From: Akebia trifoliata
Lineage: Eukaryota > Streptophyta > Magnoliopsida > Ranunculales > Lardizabalaceae
Direction of reading: 5' to 3'
Assembly (NCBI GenBank): GCA_017979445.1
Contig: CM030705.1
Location: 9,064,679-9,128,678 of the forward strand
Length of the DNA stretch: 64,000 nucleotides
The first letter of the stretch is position 1; each line of letters opens with the position of its first letter. Both the position numbers and the translations under genes were made by a program. Positions 21,631-34,402 of this stretch are shown piece by piece. The notes beneath the pieces are model-generated. The model was not told the origin of the DNA, ran no database searches, and worked only from the letters and a program-made list of their open reading frames with translations.

Positions 21631-22320
21631 TGACACCCGAACTTTTACTTATTACATTCCAATTACTTAAATCACACCCCAATTAAAGATCAAAACACAC
21701 TCTTCAAATATTACTAAGGTTTGCCGTCTCAAATTACAATCTCATCATAATAAAATATTATAGTACTCATTTAAACAATTTCAGTAGCTTTTTATAATTA
21801 AAAAAGCTTCATATAAAATCCTAAACTTAAAACAAAATAATCTAAGGGAAAAAAAAATGAGACTTTCTATTGGCACCCCAACTTTTACTTATTCTTAACC
21901 ATTCACCTATTTTATTTATTTATTACTAAGGTTTGCCTCTAATTACAATCTCAATAAAATAAAATATTATACTACTCATTTAAACAACTTCAATAGTTTT
22001 TTACAATTAAAAAAAAGGGGTTCATATAAAATCTTAAGCCTAAAACAAAAGAATCTAAAAAAAAAAAAATGAGAGTTTCTATTGACACCCCAACTTTTAC
22101 TTATTTTCAATCACACCTATTTTCTTTATTTATTACTAAGGTTTGCCTCAAATTACAATATCAACGTAATAAAATATTATAACACTCATTCAAATAATTT
22201 TACTAATTTTTTACTTTTAAAAAAATGTTCATATAAAATCCTAAACCCAAAACAAAAGAATCTAAGCAAAAGAAAAGAAAAAAAAATGAGAGTGTTTCTA
22301 TTGGCACCTTAACTTTTACT
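21631..22320. repeat. Tandem repeat, unit about 212-240 bp, in the foldback loop
   Basis: The landmark TGRCACCCCAACTTTTACTT occurs at 21631, 21871, 22083 and 22302. Units share ACTAAGGTTTGCCTC, ACTCATTTAAACAA and a run of A ending ATGAGA. The outermost units take part in arm pairing. Confidence 0.8.
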
Positions 22321-22599
22321 TATTCTCAACCATTCAATTGTTTTCTTTATTTTTATTTGGGGTGTAATAAGCGAAAGTTGGGGTGCTAATAACACCTATC
22401 TTAAAATATCTCTTATAGTAAAAAATCGAAACTCCTTTTATTTTTACAGGTTAATTAGAAAAATATTTTTCATTCATTCATTATTATTATTATTATTATT
22501 CATTTTTTTATTTGAATTTTCAAAGAAATCATTTTCATTCAAAAAGCATAATTTTTTTTACATTAATTACTTTTTTTTTTCATAATCGAAAACCTTGGT

Positions 22600-23035
22600 A
22601 TTGGATTGCCGATTTGGTAATTTGTTTGAGCTCAACGACCCTTAGTAAGATTTTTAATTTTACTAAGTTAGTAGGAAAAGTGCTTTTCTAAAATACTTTA
22701 TTGTGTCCAAGTAACTTTGGGCTCACCTTGTGGACAAAAGTATATGAACTTTGAAAATATAAATCCCAAAAAATTATTATTTTTTACTGTTGTATTTTAA
22801 TTTTAAGTTTGAGAGTTATTTGAAAGTTCAATAGCCATCAATTTTCAAAAACTTAGATCAAGCTAAAAAAAAAATTGTTTCTTGAACTTTTTTTGTTTTT
22901 TATTTGAGTTTTTTATGAAACTTAGAGGGCTGTGGTAATATTGGATTGGTGATGTGGTTATCCATATGAGTAAAACGACCCTTAGTAAGGATTAAAATCT
23001 TACTACATTAGTAAGACAAGTGTTTTGCTATTTCA
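22600..23035. repeat. TTAGTAAG-type MITE in the right foldback arm
   Basis: The inverted counterpart of 20995-21430: TATTGGATTGCCGATTTGGT and CCTTAGTAAGATTTTTAATT at the left end, and ATCTTACTACATTAGTAAGA at the right end. Confidence 0.6.
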
Positions 23036-23208
23036 ATTGAAAACGACGGTGTTTGGATTTGTATTTAATTAATAAAGAGTATAAGGATTGTAAAAAAAAA
23101 TTTAAGATGGAGGGACTGCTACAAAAATATTCTAAGCAATCCTCCAATAGGATTGCGGTCACCATGGGTCAACAATATGTGCGCCAACAAAATCGCACTC
23201 GAAAAACA

Positions 23209-24138
23209 TTAGGTAAAAGTTGACAAAGTTGGAAAAAATCTAAAAAATAAAAATATAATATTACTAATAATAAGTAATGAAAAAACAAATATTTCTAAAT
23301 TAAACAAATTATAAAGGGAAAAGATTGTATGGACCGAGTGAGTGAAAAAGTGACACGGTTAAGCGCTTGAATATGATACAAGCCCAATCAATACACCAAA
23401 AGTATATATTTGTTGGTGGGGCCATAAAGTTAAGCCAGGGTAGAACTGGGATTTTCTTTTAGTGGGGGCAAACTTATAGTTAATTGGAGGGGGAGGGGGC
23501 AAAAATTGGAGGGAGATGAGGGAGTGGGGGGAACAAGGTCAAACGAGCATTTCAATAGTTCAAAATGCAAGGTATCTTGAATTTAAGCATACATTCAAAG
23601 GTATCTAAAATGTTCAAAAAAGTTGTTGGTGGGGGGGGGGGGGGGGGGGGGGGGTTTGGAATTTGCCCCCAACTCTGCCTCTGAGTTAAGTCCCATGCCT
23701 CTTTAGGGGTGTTAAAATAATTGATGATTTTTTTGTTTTATTTTTGAAAATAAATCTAGAGTTTGTGGTTGGGAGGTGAAGATGAGGGTATTTAAATTAT
23801 TTAATTAGTTTATATTAGAGTCCAAGGTCAAAGAGCATGTTATCAATTTGGAAAGCCATACCGATTTGATTTGTCATGATCGTACGTGTTAATTATTTGT
23901 GTCCATATCCAAAATGTGGAAAGGTGGTTTAGATATGGTCCTCCACTTTTGTTCAATATATATTTGGAGAAACACTTGTGTTTTAAAGTGACCATAAATG
24001 ACCCGATCTTTAGCATAAATGACCAAACTCTCCTCATATTTAACATTTGAACAAAACACTCCCAAGCACTTTCATACTCAACAATTCAAATTTAGGAAAA
24101 CAGGAAGATGGATTTTTCGGATGAAAATATCAATAGTT
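23209..24138. other. Intergenic with G-rich tracts
   Basis: No gene is seen. It includes G-rich stretches at about 23460-23540 and a 24-base G run. A short minus-strand frame (23843-24046) has no signature. Confidence 0.45.
23631..23654 (+). repeat. Poly-G run of 24
   Basis: An uninterrupted run of 24 G bases, preceded by TTGTTGGT. It is G-quadruplex-prone, and its exact length is likely uncertain in the assembly. Confidence 0.9.
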
Positions 24139-24312
24139 GAGTCGTGCTGGAAGGATCTCAAGATTGTATCTCATATCGCATATCTTGACATGAAAATATG
24201 TAGGAATTATAAATATTTTTTGACTTGTATCTCGATGAAATCATATATGATTCCTACACGCTTTCACATTAGGATATACTATATGAGGTACAATCTTGAA
24301 GTCACTTCAACT
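24139..24312. mobile_element. Hairpin MITE, copy 1
   Basis: GAGTCGTGCTGGAAGGATCT at the left pairs with the right half, which ends AATCTTGAAGTCACTTC. Both halves share TCATATCGCATATCTTGACA-type sequence in opposite orientation. It has no coding capacity. Confidence 0.6.
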
Positions 24313-24730
24313 TTATTCTTAATAGTTTGAAGATGACAAATTTTTATGATAAAGTATTTTACTCTAAGTCTTTAACCTTAATAAGAAGTTTAACATAAAA
24401 TAAATAAATAAGGAGATTTCTAAAAGATATTAAAATCAAGATTGAATAGATCATAAGTAATTTACTCTATAGTCTTTAACAACGTAAAGCTAAAATTTTT
24501 CTAAGATTGATGATGATGGCTGATGAGAGAAGGACAAAGGTACTTAAGTCATTTTATGAGTCTCTAATACAAAACCCAAGTCAAGGGGGGCATATTATTA
24601 TTGAGTTTAAAAATAAAAGGGAAATCTCTAATATTAGCTCAAATGTGGCTGGCCCGAATGACTTTTTCGTACTAGTTTGAGTTATAAACAGACGAAGAGA
24701 GACTCAGACTCAAACAGACGAAAGAAAGAA
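24313..24730 (+). promoter_or_regulatory. Upstream region of BCAT gene A
   Basis: The 418 bp before the start codon contain no other gene. An AG-rich leader precedes the ATG (AAAGAAAGAAATGG, a good plant start context). No firm core promoter element can be assigned. Confidence 0.35.
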
Positions 24731-27700
24731 ATGGAGAGCAGCGGCGGCCGCGTGTTTGTGGGAGGAGGATCTCTCACCAAACATCTCCTCTCTCCATCTC
24801 CTCTCAATACCAACCTAACCTTCTTCACTCCCAAAAGATGCTCTTCTCCTTCTTCTCTCAAGGCATTTTCTTCTTCATGAATCAAACTGATATAATTTGT
24901 GATTATGGTTCTTTTTTTTTTTTTTGTTTAATATTGTTTCCTTGATTTTGTAATTTATAATTTATAATTTTGGAATCAAATTTTGCTATATAAAATGTTG
25001 AATTAATGTATGCAGTTTCAAAATCTGTTGCCTCACATCTATTCACCTGTTCAAGTAGCAGCTTCTACCACAAGACGTGAAGCGGCGACAACATCGAGTA
25101 CTGTTAGGTTTGTTTTTTTCCTCAAAAATATGGTCTTTATTTAAATTTTACATTTATTTTTGTTTCAATTAAGGTTACCTATGATTTGTACGATTCTGGC
25201 ACTGTTCAAAAATCTAAACTTTATTGAGAAAAAAAGGAATTTATAAGATAATGACCTATGAAGATTCTAAATTAAGATGCTTTTTGAAACTCATTTATGC
25301 GAGATTTAATGTAAAAATGGGTACGTTGTTCGAATTGTAAGTTTTTCCCGAATCAAGCCATACCCATCACTTGTTGTCACTTTATGGATGGAATCAGTAA
25401 GTTTGTGCTCGGTTGCCTTTCTTATGTAGAGCATATTATAATATGTTTTTATGTATGTTATATGTTCTTTTAATGTGCTACAACATGTTTTAGCACTATT
25501 ATTCTATTTAGTCTATGGTTTATAATTCTAAAAAGGGTTATGTTCGAGATTTTTGGTCCTATTCATGATTTTTAGTCATATTGTGTGTGTGTGTGTGCCT
25601 GCCCGCCCTAGAACCAGAAATTAATAGGTCTATTCCTCAATTGAATCTAAATTCCAATTTTTTCTTTGAAAAATTAGAGAATCCCGATTGGATTGTCACG
25701 GCGTAAGAATAAGAAAGTGTGTGAGACGGGGAGGGTTTGGTTTTTTGAAGAGAAAGAAGTGACAAGAGGAATAGTAAACTGTTCTTGATATCCTCTAATG
25801 CTCACAAGTCACATGTAAAAATGTGAGAAAAAATAGCTTCCATCCCCTTCTTTAACCCGCTTTTTGCACATTAACAAATATAACATTTATCAGAAAAAAC
25901 TGCAACAATTTTCATTGCATTTTAGTGAATTAAAACACGCAACCAACATCTCCTAATCTCATTTCTAAACCAACTCCATCCAAGCTGTCATTTTCATAAA
26001 CAAAAGCTCATAGATTGGAGGGCTGATTACTTATCACCCTGTTTGCACTTTTATGGTTGGTGCGTTGCAATGAACATGGGCATATCCACTCTGTTGGTTT
26101 TTTCGTAAGCACTTGAAATAGTTAGATTTGTTTCTAGAACTCAGGTACTTTAGTTTCCCATTCTTTAATGCTTGTTACACTTATATGTTGATCTTAGATG
26201 AGTATTGACATCTATCAATTTAATGCAGCAAGGAAACGATTGAATTGGCTGATATATGTTGGGACGACATTGGATTCGGTCTTGTGCCGACCGATTATAT
26301 GTATGTCATGAAATGTTCTATAGATGGAAACTTTTCCAAAGGTGAATTACAGAGTTTTGGGAACATTGAGTTGAGCCCATCGTCTGGAGTCTTAAATTAT
26401 GGGCAGGTTAGTTCTCTGAATCATCTCGTTTTAACAATATTACTTTTTTATTTATTAATCCAGTCAGATTTTGTATCTGGGTATCTGAGTACTTGTCGTT
26501 CTTCTTTAACTGGGATATTTGTTTTTAGGGGCATTTAGAAGTAAGACATTTAATGACTGGGGCTGCTTGAAATTCTTATTAAGATCTCTTAATGTGGTTT
26601 TGCAGTATCACGGAACTTGATCCTGTACAAACATAATTACTCTTTTTTTTTTGAAGTTGAATGTTAACAACTATTTATAAAGGAAAGTAGGAAACACAAA
26701 GCCAACTTTTTGATTGATTTCAAGATCCAATTCTGTCTGAATTAAACAAACTAAAGAAAGGTCTTTAATTAGAAATTAGATTCCTAAAACTGGAACGGAA
26801 TGAGTATGAATCAATAACCACCAGAAACTAGATGATGTTGTATGATGTACTATGGAATGATCTGCAGATGTATTTGAACTAGTAATAGCTTAGTTTCCTC
26901 TAAGGTAATTTCCTTTTAGTCGAACAAAAGAGGTTGGGGAGGGTATATGAATGGTTTCTTGTGTTATTGATTTGATTTATCTTCAACTAAGATGAATTCT
27001 ATTCCAACAAAAGAAACAAAAAGGTGGACTATATAAAAGATAGTATGCAAGTGATTGCAATTGGATTTTACAAGGAGATACCAATCAAACAAAGAAAAAA
27101 AACAAGCAAACAAAGAGACCGATAACACGGTCGAATAAATAATTTGCTTATACAATATCACATGAATAATATTGGGATTTGAGCTTTGATCATTTTGTAA
27201 TCACAAAGGGGAGGATTGTCGAAGAGTTGTAACATTTCTTTCTTGTTATTGTTGGGGTTGAGAATGATGAGTTCTTCTTTCATATATATATTTTATTTTT
27301 TTATTGCTTGTTTGCCACCAATAACAATATTAGGTTTTTTTTTTTTGGGTGATGGTGGGGGGGCTTTAGGGATTATTTGAAGGTTTGAAAGCATACAGGA
27401 GAGAAGATGGTTCCATTTTGCTATTTCGTCCAGAGGAAAATGCATTGCGGATGAGGATGGGTGCAGATCGGATGTGCATGCCATCACCAACTGTTGAACA
27501 GTTTGTGGAAGCTGTGCAGCTCACTGTGTTGGCTAATAAACGTTGGGTAATGTGCCATTTCCAATTTATAGTTCACTTAATTGCAGCGGGTATTTACTTA
27601 TATTCTTCATATCTTAGTACCAACCTCCATGCTTCACTGCAGGTTCCCCCTCAAGGTAAAGGCTCTTTGTACATCCGGCCACTCCTCATGGGAAGTGGAG

Positions 27701-30700
27701 TTGTTCTTGGCCTTGCACCATCCCCCGAATACACATTTCTGATTTATGTTTCTCCTGTTGGGAACTACTTCAAGGTTGTTTTCCAACTGATTTAGCTTCT
27801 TTATTATTTTATTTTTCTGATGCATGCTGTTAAGTCTACATTGCCACTTAAAGATAATGGTTTCCTTCACCTTTGTACTCCCCTTCCCTTTGTTTCAATG
27901 TAATGGTTCAATATATTGCCTTTTCTTCCTTTGATGTTGCATTTTGTAGTTTTAGAAGTGATTTTTTCAGCATATGTTCATATCCCATTTCCTTTCTAGT
28001 ACTTTTTTTTTTTTTTTTTCATTTTTAATAAATGGATCTTCCTTTTTAGTATCTTGAAACAAGTTTATTTCGTTGGTGTACTATTTTCTTTTCAGTTTAC
28101 CATGACTTCTTTTTCATTGGATTTTTTCTTACCTCAATTATGGCATATATTCATTTTTATTAGGTGATGCAAAACTAATGCTATTATACCACCTCTTTGA
28201 GAAATCGTAGTCACATTATTATATGCATTTTTATAGATTTTGAAACAAAGTCTTTTTTAAGGAGCATCGTGGGCACACAAATGACACCCCAAATTCCCTT
28301 TCCTAAACTGGTGCTCATTTAATTTTGGAATTCTTTTTGTTAAGGCTGTATGCCTACCATTTGTAATACAACAATTCATAATTATTTATCAAAAAAGTAA
28401 TGGTTTGTTCTTGCCAAGCTATATCATCATGTCGCCTACCAACAAAACCTTGCCATCGCTGTAGTTAAAGCTTCGGTGGGGCACCACTTAGACAACTACC
28501 TTGCCTAGCTAGTACCCATGGCGCCTAGGTCAGCCCTAGGCGAGCATTTAGCACAAGGCAGTAATGTAGGCATTGAAGTACAAAGTGTTAAGGTGTTAGG
28601 CTAGGCGTTACGTGTTACTTAATATGATGTATCTTCTATCTACTAGTTAACCTCTTGTAACATGAAGTACAAATAGCTCCAATAGATTGTCTTCCACCTA
28701 TTTCTCTTCTTCATTCATGTTTTGGAGTCCTAACTATCAAGTTTTGAAGGCCTAGCTGAGGCACCTTCTTCTTTTTTTGAGAGGAAACACGTGCAACAAA
28801 GAAACAATCATCTTTCTCCCCTTCTTTATAGGAGAGAGGTTTTTTGTGCAATAGAGGAAGTCCTTCCTTTCTTTCTCCCACTTTTGTCTCTGAAACACAG
28901 AGACAGCCTTCTTCCTCAATCTTTTTGATAGGGATTGTGTTTGTCCAAGAAAGATATGATCACTTCTCTGTCTCTTTTTGTTTCAGGAGAGGGGTTGTAT
29001 CTATGCAACACATGTATGATCTGTTTTTGTATTGTTTCTTGCCCCTTTCACCCTTTCACCCATCCTCTCAATCTTCTTTTGTCTTTTGCTTTTTCATTTG
29101 CTTTGTTATTTGGTTTCTTCTCATTGTCTAAAGAAAATAAAATGGCAAAGTGGTCTTTTTTTGTATGTTTGCTTAGAGCATTTAGAAAACTTATCGAGTT
29201 ACACATTTGATCATCATTCCTGTTTGCATAAATCTATGGCTACATGATGAGTTTCCAAGGCTATTAGCAGTGAAGTTCTTACCAAAGTAAGAAGGAAAAA
29301 ACAGTGAAGCCATTGAATTTGCTGTCAGCAACAAACTAACAACTACCATTTGGGTGGCAATTGGCCTAACAATGATGAATTTATGATAATCGTAGTGATG
29401 TCACGTAACTTGTAACAATTGAAGCATTTGATTCATTTTAAGCTTGACTATGTATGCCATGGAATGTACACAACATTTATAAATCTCTGATGTATCAGAG
29501 AAGAAGACAGCACCCTTTCTGAAGTCTCCAGGTGATATGGGGATGGATTTTTATGATGTTGACCTTTGATATGTACCATACCTATTGTATGGAGTGAAAC
29601 TCAGGTTTTTTGGCTGCTAAGTGTGAAGGGTAGTTTTTCTGAGCTTTGTGAAGTACAAACTTTGAAATGGTGTTGTTATGCTCCTGCAATTTCATGTTTA
29701 ACTGGAATTGTTTATTTAATTTTAACCCCACATAAAATTTCCTGTTCTTGATTGATTTTCTCTACTTGTTTTGGTCCTTGATTATTTGCACCATTTTCTC
29801 TTTATGGTATTTATGTTTTCTTTCCATTTTACCTAGCTACTTTTGGCAGGTATTCCATCACGGTCTTTAACAATTTCATATTTAATTAATTGATGACAGG
29901 AAGGTTTGGCACCAATAAGTTTGGTGGTTGAGAACGAGTTTCATCGTGCAACTCCTGGTGGAACTGGAGGCATAAAGACTATTGGAAACTACGCTTCGGT
30001 GAGCTACTTTTGCAAGGCTAAATTTTGTGGCTATAATATGCCTGATTGCTCCTTATGGTCTTAGTTTCTTGAACATCTACTTGTTCTACAAGGCTACAAT
30101 ATATTGTCAGTTTGAGAAGGATTGTTTTTGTTACAAATAAGGCTAGTAACATTGGTCCTTCCAAGTCAATGGACATATATCCTCAACGGCTCTTGTTACA
30201 TACACATCTTTGAGGCTCATCTATTGCATGTTCATTGAATCTATACCATCTCCTGTAACTTGTATATATATTATGCATGTTCAAAATCCTCTTTAGAGTC
30301 AAAATTTCTGGGATTTAAATGGTAAGTGTACAATAAAGCAGAAGCAGCAGAGGTAATCTATCTTTCTTACGTCACATGTTTGTCCACAATGACAATGAAA
30401 CCCTGTAACAACTGTCCGATACTGGTGCGTGTGCTTAGTTATTGAACTGTTCTTTAGTCTATTCTATGTGGTAAAAAGTAGCCTTGGTGATAAACCCAAT
30501 TGGATTAGGAATACTATTGTTTGAGTTCAGGTCTGATATCTTCAATTATATGATTGCATCCCTGACATTACAAATTGATATTCTTCTCTAATAGGTTCTG
30601 AAGGCACAATCTGCAGCTAAGGCTAAAGGCTATTCTGATGTTCTGTACCTTGATTCTGTTCACAAAAAATACCTGGAGGAGGTTTCCTCTTGTAATGTGT

Positions 30701-33700
30701 TTGTTGTGAAGGTATATTAGATATTGAGCTTATTGTTCCTTTATTGCACACGTTTCCCCTTTTTTATTATTTAAAAAGAAAGGTTCTGATACTGCCTATT
30801 CATTAGCCAAACCTTGTATGAGTTGGTAGTCTATTTAAACGTGGAGATCTATACCTAAGATCCATTATGAAATACCGACATATTTCCAATAAGTATACCA
30901 ACATATTTCATTTGGACAGGTACCAAAATGATTGTAATTGGAATACTTTCTTTCCAGACAATATTTTTAATTTTTTGTATTTTAGAATACATAGAACTAA
31001 TTAATACCCGTGAATGATGTTTCCACATGGATAACTTAGTATTATATAAAAAGTACAATTTTGAATACTTTCTTCTAAGGATTTCCTTTGCTGAAAACTT
31101 TCTGACAGTGAAATTTAAGACTATGGTCTAAATCAACACAAATATATCACAATGCCTACAATGCAGATGTCTCATTCGTAGGTTAAACACAGAATCTCTT
31201 GATAGCATGAAAATGACTTGTTCTTGTGGAAGTCCCTATCTGAGGACCCTTTAGCAGCATTTTCCCTTGGCATTCAATTTAGTGACTTTCATTAATTAAA
31301 GTGTAAATCATGAAAGGTGGAATTAGTGTTGTCATTTGTCTGGTACTCTGCAGGAAAGTGGATTCTTTGACTGAGGAATTGTTGTAGTTTTAGCTCACCA
31401 TCAATTTATTTATGGGTTAGGATCCAGAATGGTGTCTCGTTCCTATAATGAAGGTAAGGTGTCTACCTGGCGCATTATTGTTGGAGTTTGAAAAACCTAG
31501 GGCTCTTAACGAAGCTGTGCACGTAGCCCGATGTGTTTGAACTCTAAGAAAAATATGCCACGTAGACAACTAACATTGCTATAGGAATGGGACACCGTTC
31601 TGGATCGCGACTCTTTATTTATTTGGGAACTAGTTTTAATTGTAGGATGTCACTTTCATTTGTTGCAATGTGGATCTTGCATTTACAAAGTCATTTTATC
31701 AATTAGATGACATTTGAGTTCTTCTTTGAAGATGTATTACCAATTTTTTTACTGCCGATTCTCACTGTACATCGATACTATCTTGTGTTTAGTTGATTTT
31801 GACATTTTTATTCTATGTTTGATTTGGTCATTAAATGAAAAATGTTATGATGCGAATATCAACACGAGGGTTAGTTTTTATATAGACAAGAATCAATAGT
31901 CAATAGGTTCTAAATTGTTTGCAGAACTTGCAATCATTTGCTTAGTGTCATGATGAATAAATATTTTCAACACCATTGTGGACTACTGTAATGTGTTCTC
32001 ACTGACTGTGCGCTTCTAGGATAATATTATTTCTACTCCAGCAATTAAAGGGACGATTCTACCAGGCATTACTCGCAAAAGTATAATTGACGTTGCTCGT
32101 AGCCAAGGTTTCCAGGTATTTATTTGGCTATTACTTTGCTTAAATTCTCAGTATTTTTGCAACTTGAATGTCACTGGTGAATATGTGGCATTTGACATCT
32201 CTAACCTAATGATTCCAGTTGATGTAATTTTATTTACTTATTGGTTCCACAATTAGAAACATGTTAATGCTATGGCAAACTGATATTTACTTAAATTGGT
32301 ATGTGTTTTACCTTTTTATACATCTCTAAGCAGTGACGGGGTTTACTATCACTCAAATAAAGGGCATAGAGTGGGTGATTACTAATAATTTCTGATTTTT
32401 TTTATGCATTTATATCTTGGATGTTCTTTTCTTGAAGATGATTTTGGTCCTTGTTTTCCTGTTATTATGACGTAAATTTTATTGGTTTCACTATCAAAAT
32501 CACATGTGTTGCTTCTTCACATGGCTCATTCTAGCTTTTCAGAAATAAAAGGGTTTACATTTTTCTTCCCATGGAGAAAGATTCAATAGTTTTCTTTGGT
32601 CACTCATTTGGCACTTCAGGTAGAGGAGCGCCTTGTAGCAGTGGAGGAATTGCTTGATGCTGATGAAGTTTTTTGTACGGGGACAGCGGTGGTTGTATCA
32701 CCTGTGGGCAGTATAACTTACCTCGGAAAAAAGTAAAATTCTTGTCATGGCTTTATGGTTTTGAATCTTTTGATTAATTTTTTTCCTTCTTTTTAACTGA
32801 TATAAAGTGTTTCTTGATTGGCTAATCCCATGCTGCTTGTAGATATAAACATAGTAACAAAAAACGCCTTTTAAAAATAAAAATAACGCTGTCTTGTACA
32901 CCTGACTATTGAAACAATAAAAAAGCGCAACTTTTTGAAAGAGCTTCGTCTCATCCATCTCTCCCCCCCCCCCCCCCCTGCCCGCATTTTAAATGCATTT
33001 TTTATGTTTTAAACAAGTTTTTTTATTGTTTTCTTTTTCACAAAATTCAAATAAACTCAACACTTTTTTTTTTAATGTGGGATTTGATACATAAAATAAT
33101 TTGGTGATTCATAAATGTAGAAATATGGGATTTGATGATAATATCTTGATGTTATGGTTTTCATTTATTTTCAATAGTTGATTATTTTGAACAAAAGATA
33201 TGTTGATGAGTAAACTTTTTTGGCATCATAACATGTATAACTATATTTGAGAACATGTTATATTTGAAATATAGAATAAATTAAAATAAATATCTTATGT
33301 ATTATTAGATACATACATTTTTCAGAATTTTTAAAAATATTTTTTATATTTTATGTTTCATCATTTTTTTCCCATTTCTTTCTCATTTTTTCTGAAGTTT
33401 TCCCTTGCTTGCTGTTTTAAACCTGTACTCCGACTTTGTGACTGGTTATAAATGGTGAGTGTGTATTAATGGCATAGTATGCTTTAGATGGTTCAAATGT
33501 TGAAATTCATAGTTATTCTCTCTGTCTTCCACCCCCACCCTCATTTTTCTTTGTTGTAAACATATAAATCGTGATCTCCTGATGAATTTGAATTCAATTA
33601 TTATTTTTCTTTCCCATTGAATTCTTTCCAATTAGAACTGATACATAATTTAACAGAATTGTGAGATTTATTGGTGCTTCAAGAGAAAATGGATAGATTA

Positions 33701-34402
33701 AAAGACCTTTTGTGGTTAGCCAACGCTGGAGATGTTGAGGCGTGTTGCTCATAGAATTATTGTTAGGGGCCTCTTGAGAGAATGGCCATGATAGATATGT
33801 GACCTTGAAAAGAGTGTGACTTTCCAAAAATAATGAAAAGTTGGTCTTACGGTTCTGAATCTTTAATGTGATTTAGAGTCCTAAGTCTCCTGCGGCCAAG
33901 AAATCATATATAACATTTAGCTGGATGACCACACTCTTGTTCGGAGGAAATGTTTGACAGGAAAGCTTCTATAATCTCATTTAGGTGTGAAATAACCACT
34001 AATTTTGGGCATTTTCAACGGTACCTTTCAGGTCACACGAATTGCATAGACTAAGAAGCTCAACAATTTGAAACGGTCTCGGGTTTCTTTTGATTCCCAT
34101 TCTTTGAACAAGCATATAGATTTGCAGTTCTGTGACTTTGTACACAATATTTGCATGATAGGAGTTGAAATATCAAGAGACAGTATACATTTTTTTGGAT
34201 GGTTCAATGGATTGCAACTATAATGGATACACAGTTAAATTACGTTCTCATTGGTTTTCATTTTTTTCATTTTATTTTTTGCAGGGTGTCCTATGGAGAG
34301 GGCGGAGTGGGTGTTGTTTCACAACAACTCTATTCCTCTCTTACAAGTCTACAGATGGGTCTTACCGAGGATAAGATGGGTTGGACTGTCGAGTTAAACT
34401 AG
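24731..34402 (+). CDS. BCAT: Branched-chain amino acid aminotransferase, plastid-type (gene A)
   Basis: Ten exons: 24731-24862, 25016-25107, 26229-26406, 27370-27546, 27643-27774, 29900-29998, 30595-30711, 32020-32115, 32620-32732, 34285-34402. They total 1254 bp in one frame (417 residues), the usual plant BCAT size. The PLP-dependent fold-type IV enzyme transfers amino groups between leucine, isoleucine or valine and 2-oxoglutarate. Core motifs are [44 protein letters not shown]-like [44 protein letters not shown] (catalytic Lys at about 263), EVSSCNVF and [16 protein letters not shown]. Residues 1 to about 70 are Ser/Thr-rich and contain VQVAAS, a plausible plastid cleavage region. Intron 1 needs a GC donor (AAG|GCATTT); the other donors are GT. 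Downstream lies paralogue gene B. Confidence 0.92.
32963..32978 (+). repeat. Poly-C run of 16 in intron 9 of gene A
   Basis: An uninterrupted run of 16 C bases inside the 1.55-kb last intron. Its length may be uncertain in assembly. Confidence 0.85.

Larger units (their letters stand above)
20803..23208. mobile_element. Large foldback element, arms about 0.86 kb
   Basis: The left arm 20803-21660 and the right arm 22355-23208 are imperfect inverted repeats along their whole length. Examples: AATCCTTATACTCTTTATTA at about 20930 pairs with its complement near 23080, and CTATGAGAGATATTTTAAGA at 21601 with TCTTAAAATATCTCTTATAG near 22400. The outer ends include GAGTGCAATTTTGTTGACG and its complement. 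Each arm contains a TTAGTAAG-type MITE, and the loop holds a tandem array. No transposase was found and no target duplication could be fixed. Confidence 0.85.

Noticed and set aside
24682..24688. TTATAAA as TATA box for BCAT gene A
   Set aside because: It lies only about 43 bp from the ATG, leaving an implausibly short leader. It may be chance in AT-rich DNA.
28844..29247. Overlapping + strand frames of 70-95 codons
   Set aside because: They lie in intron 5 of BCAT gene A, are CT-rich, and show no protein family signature.
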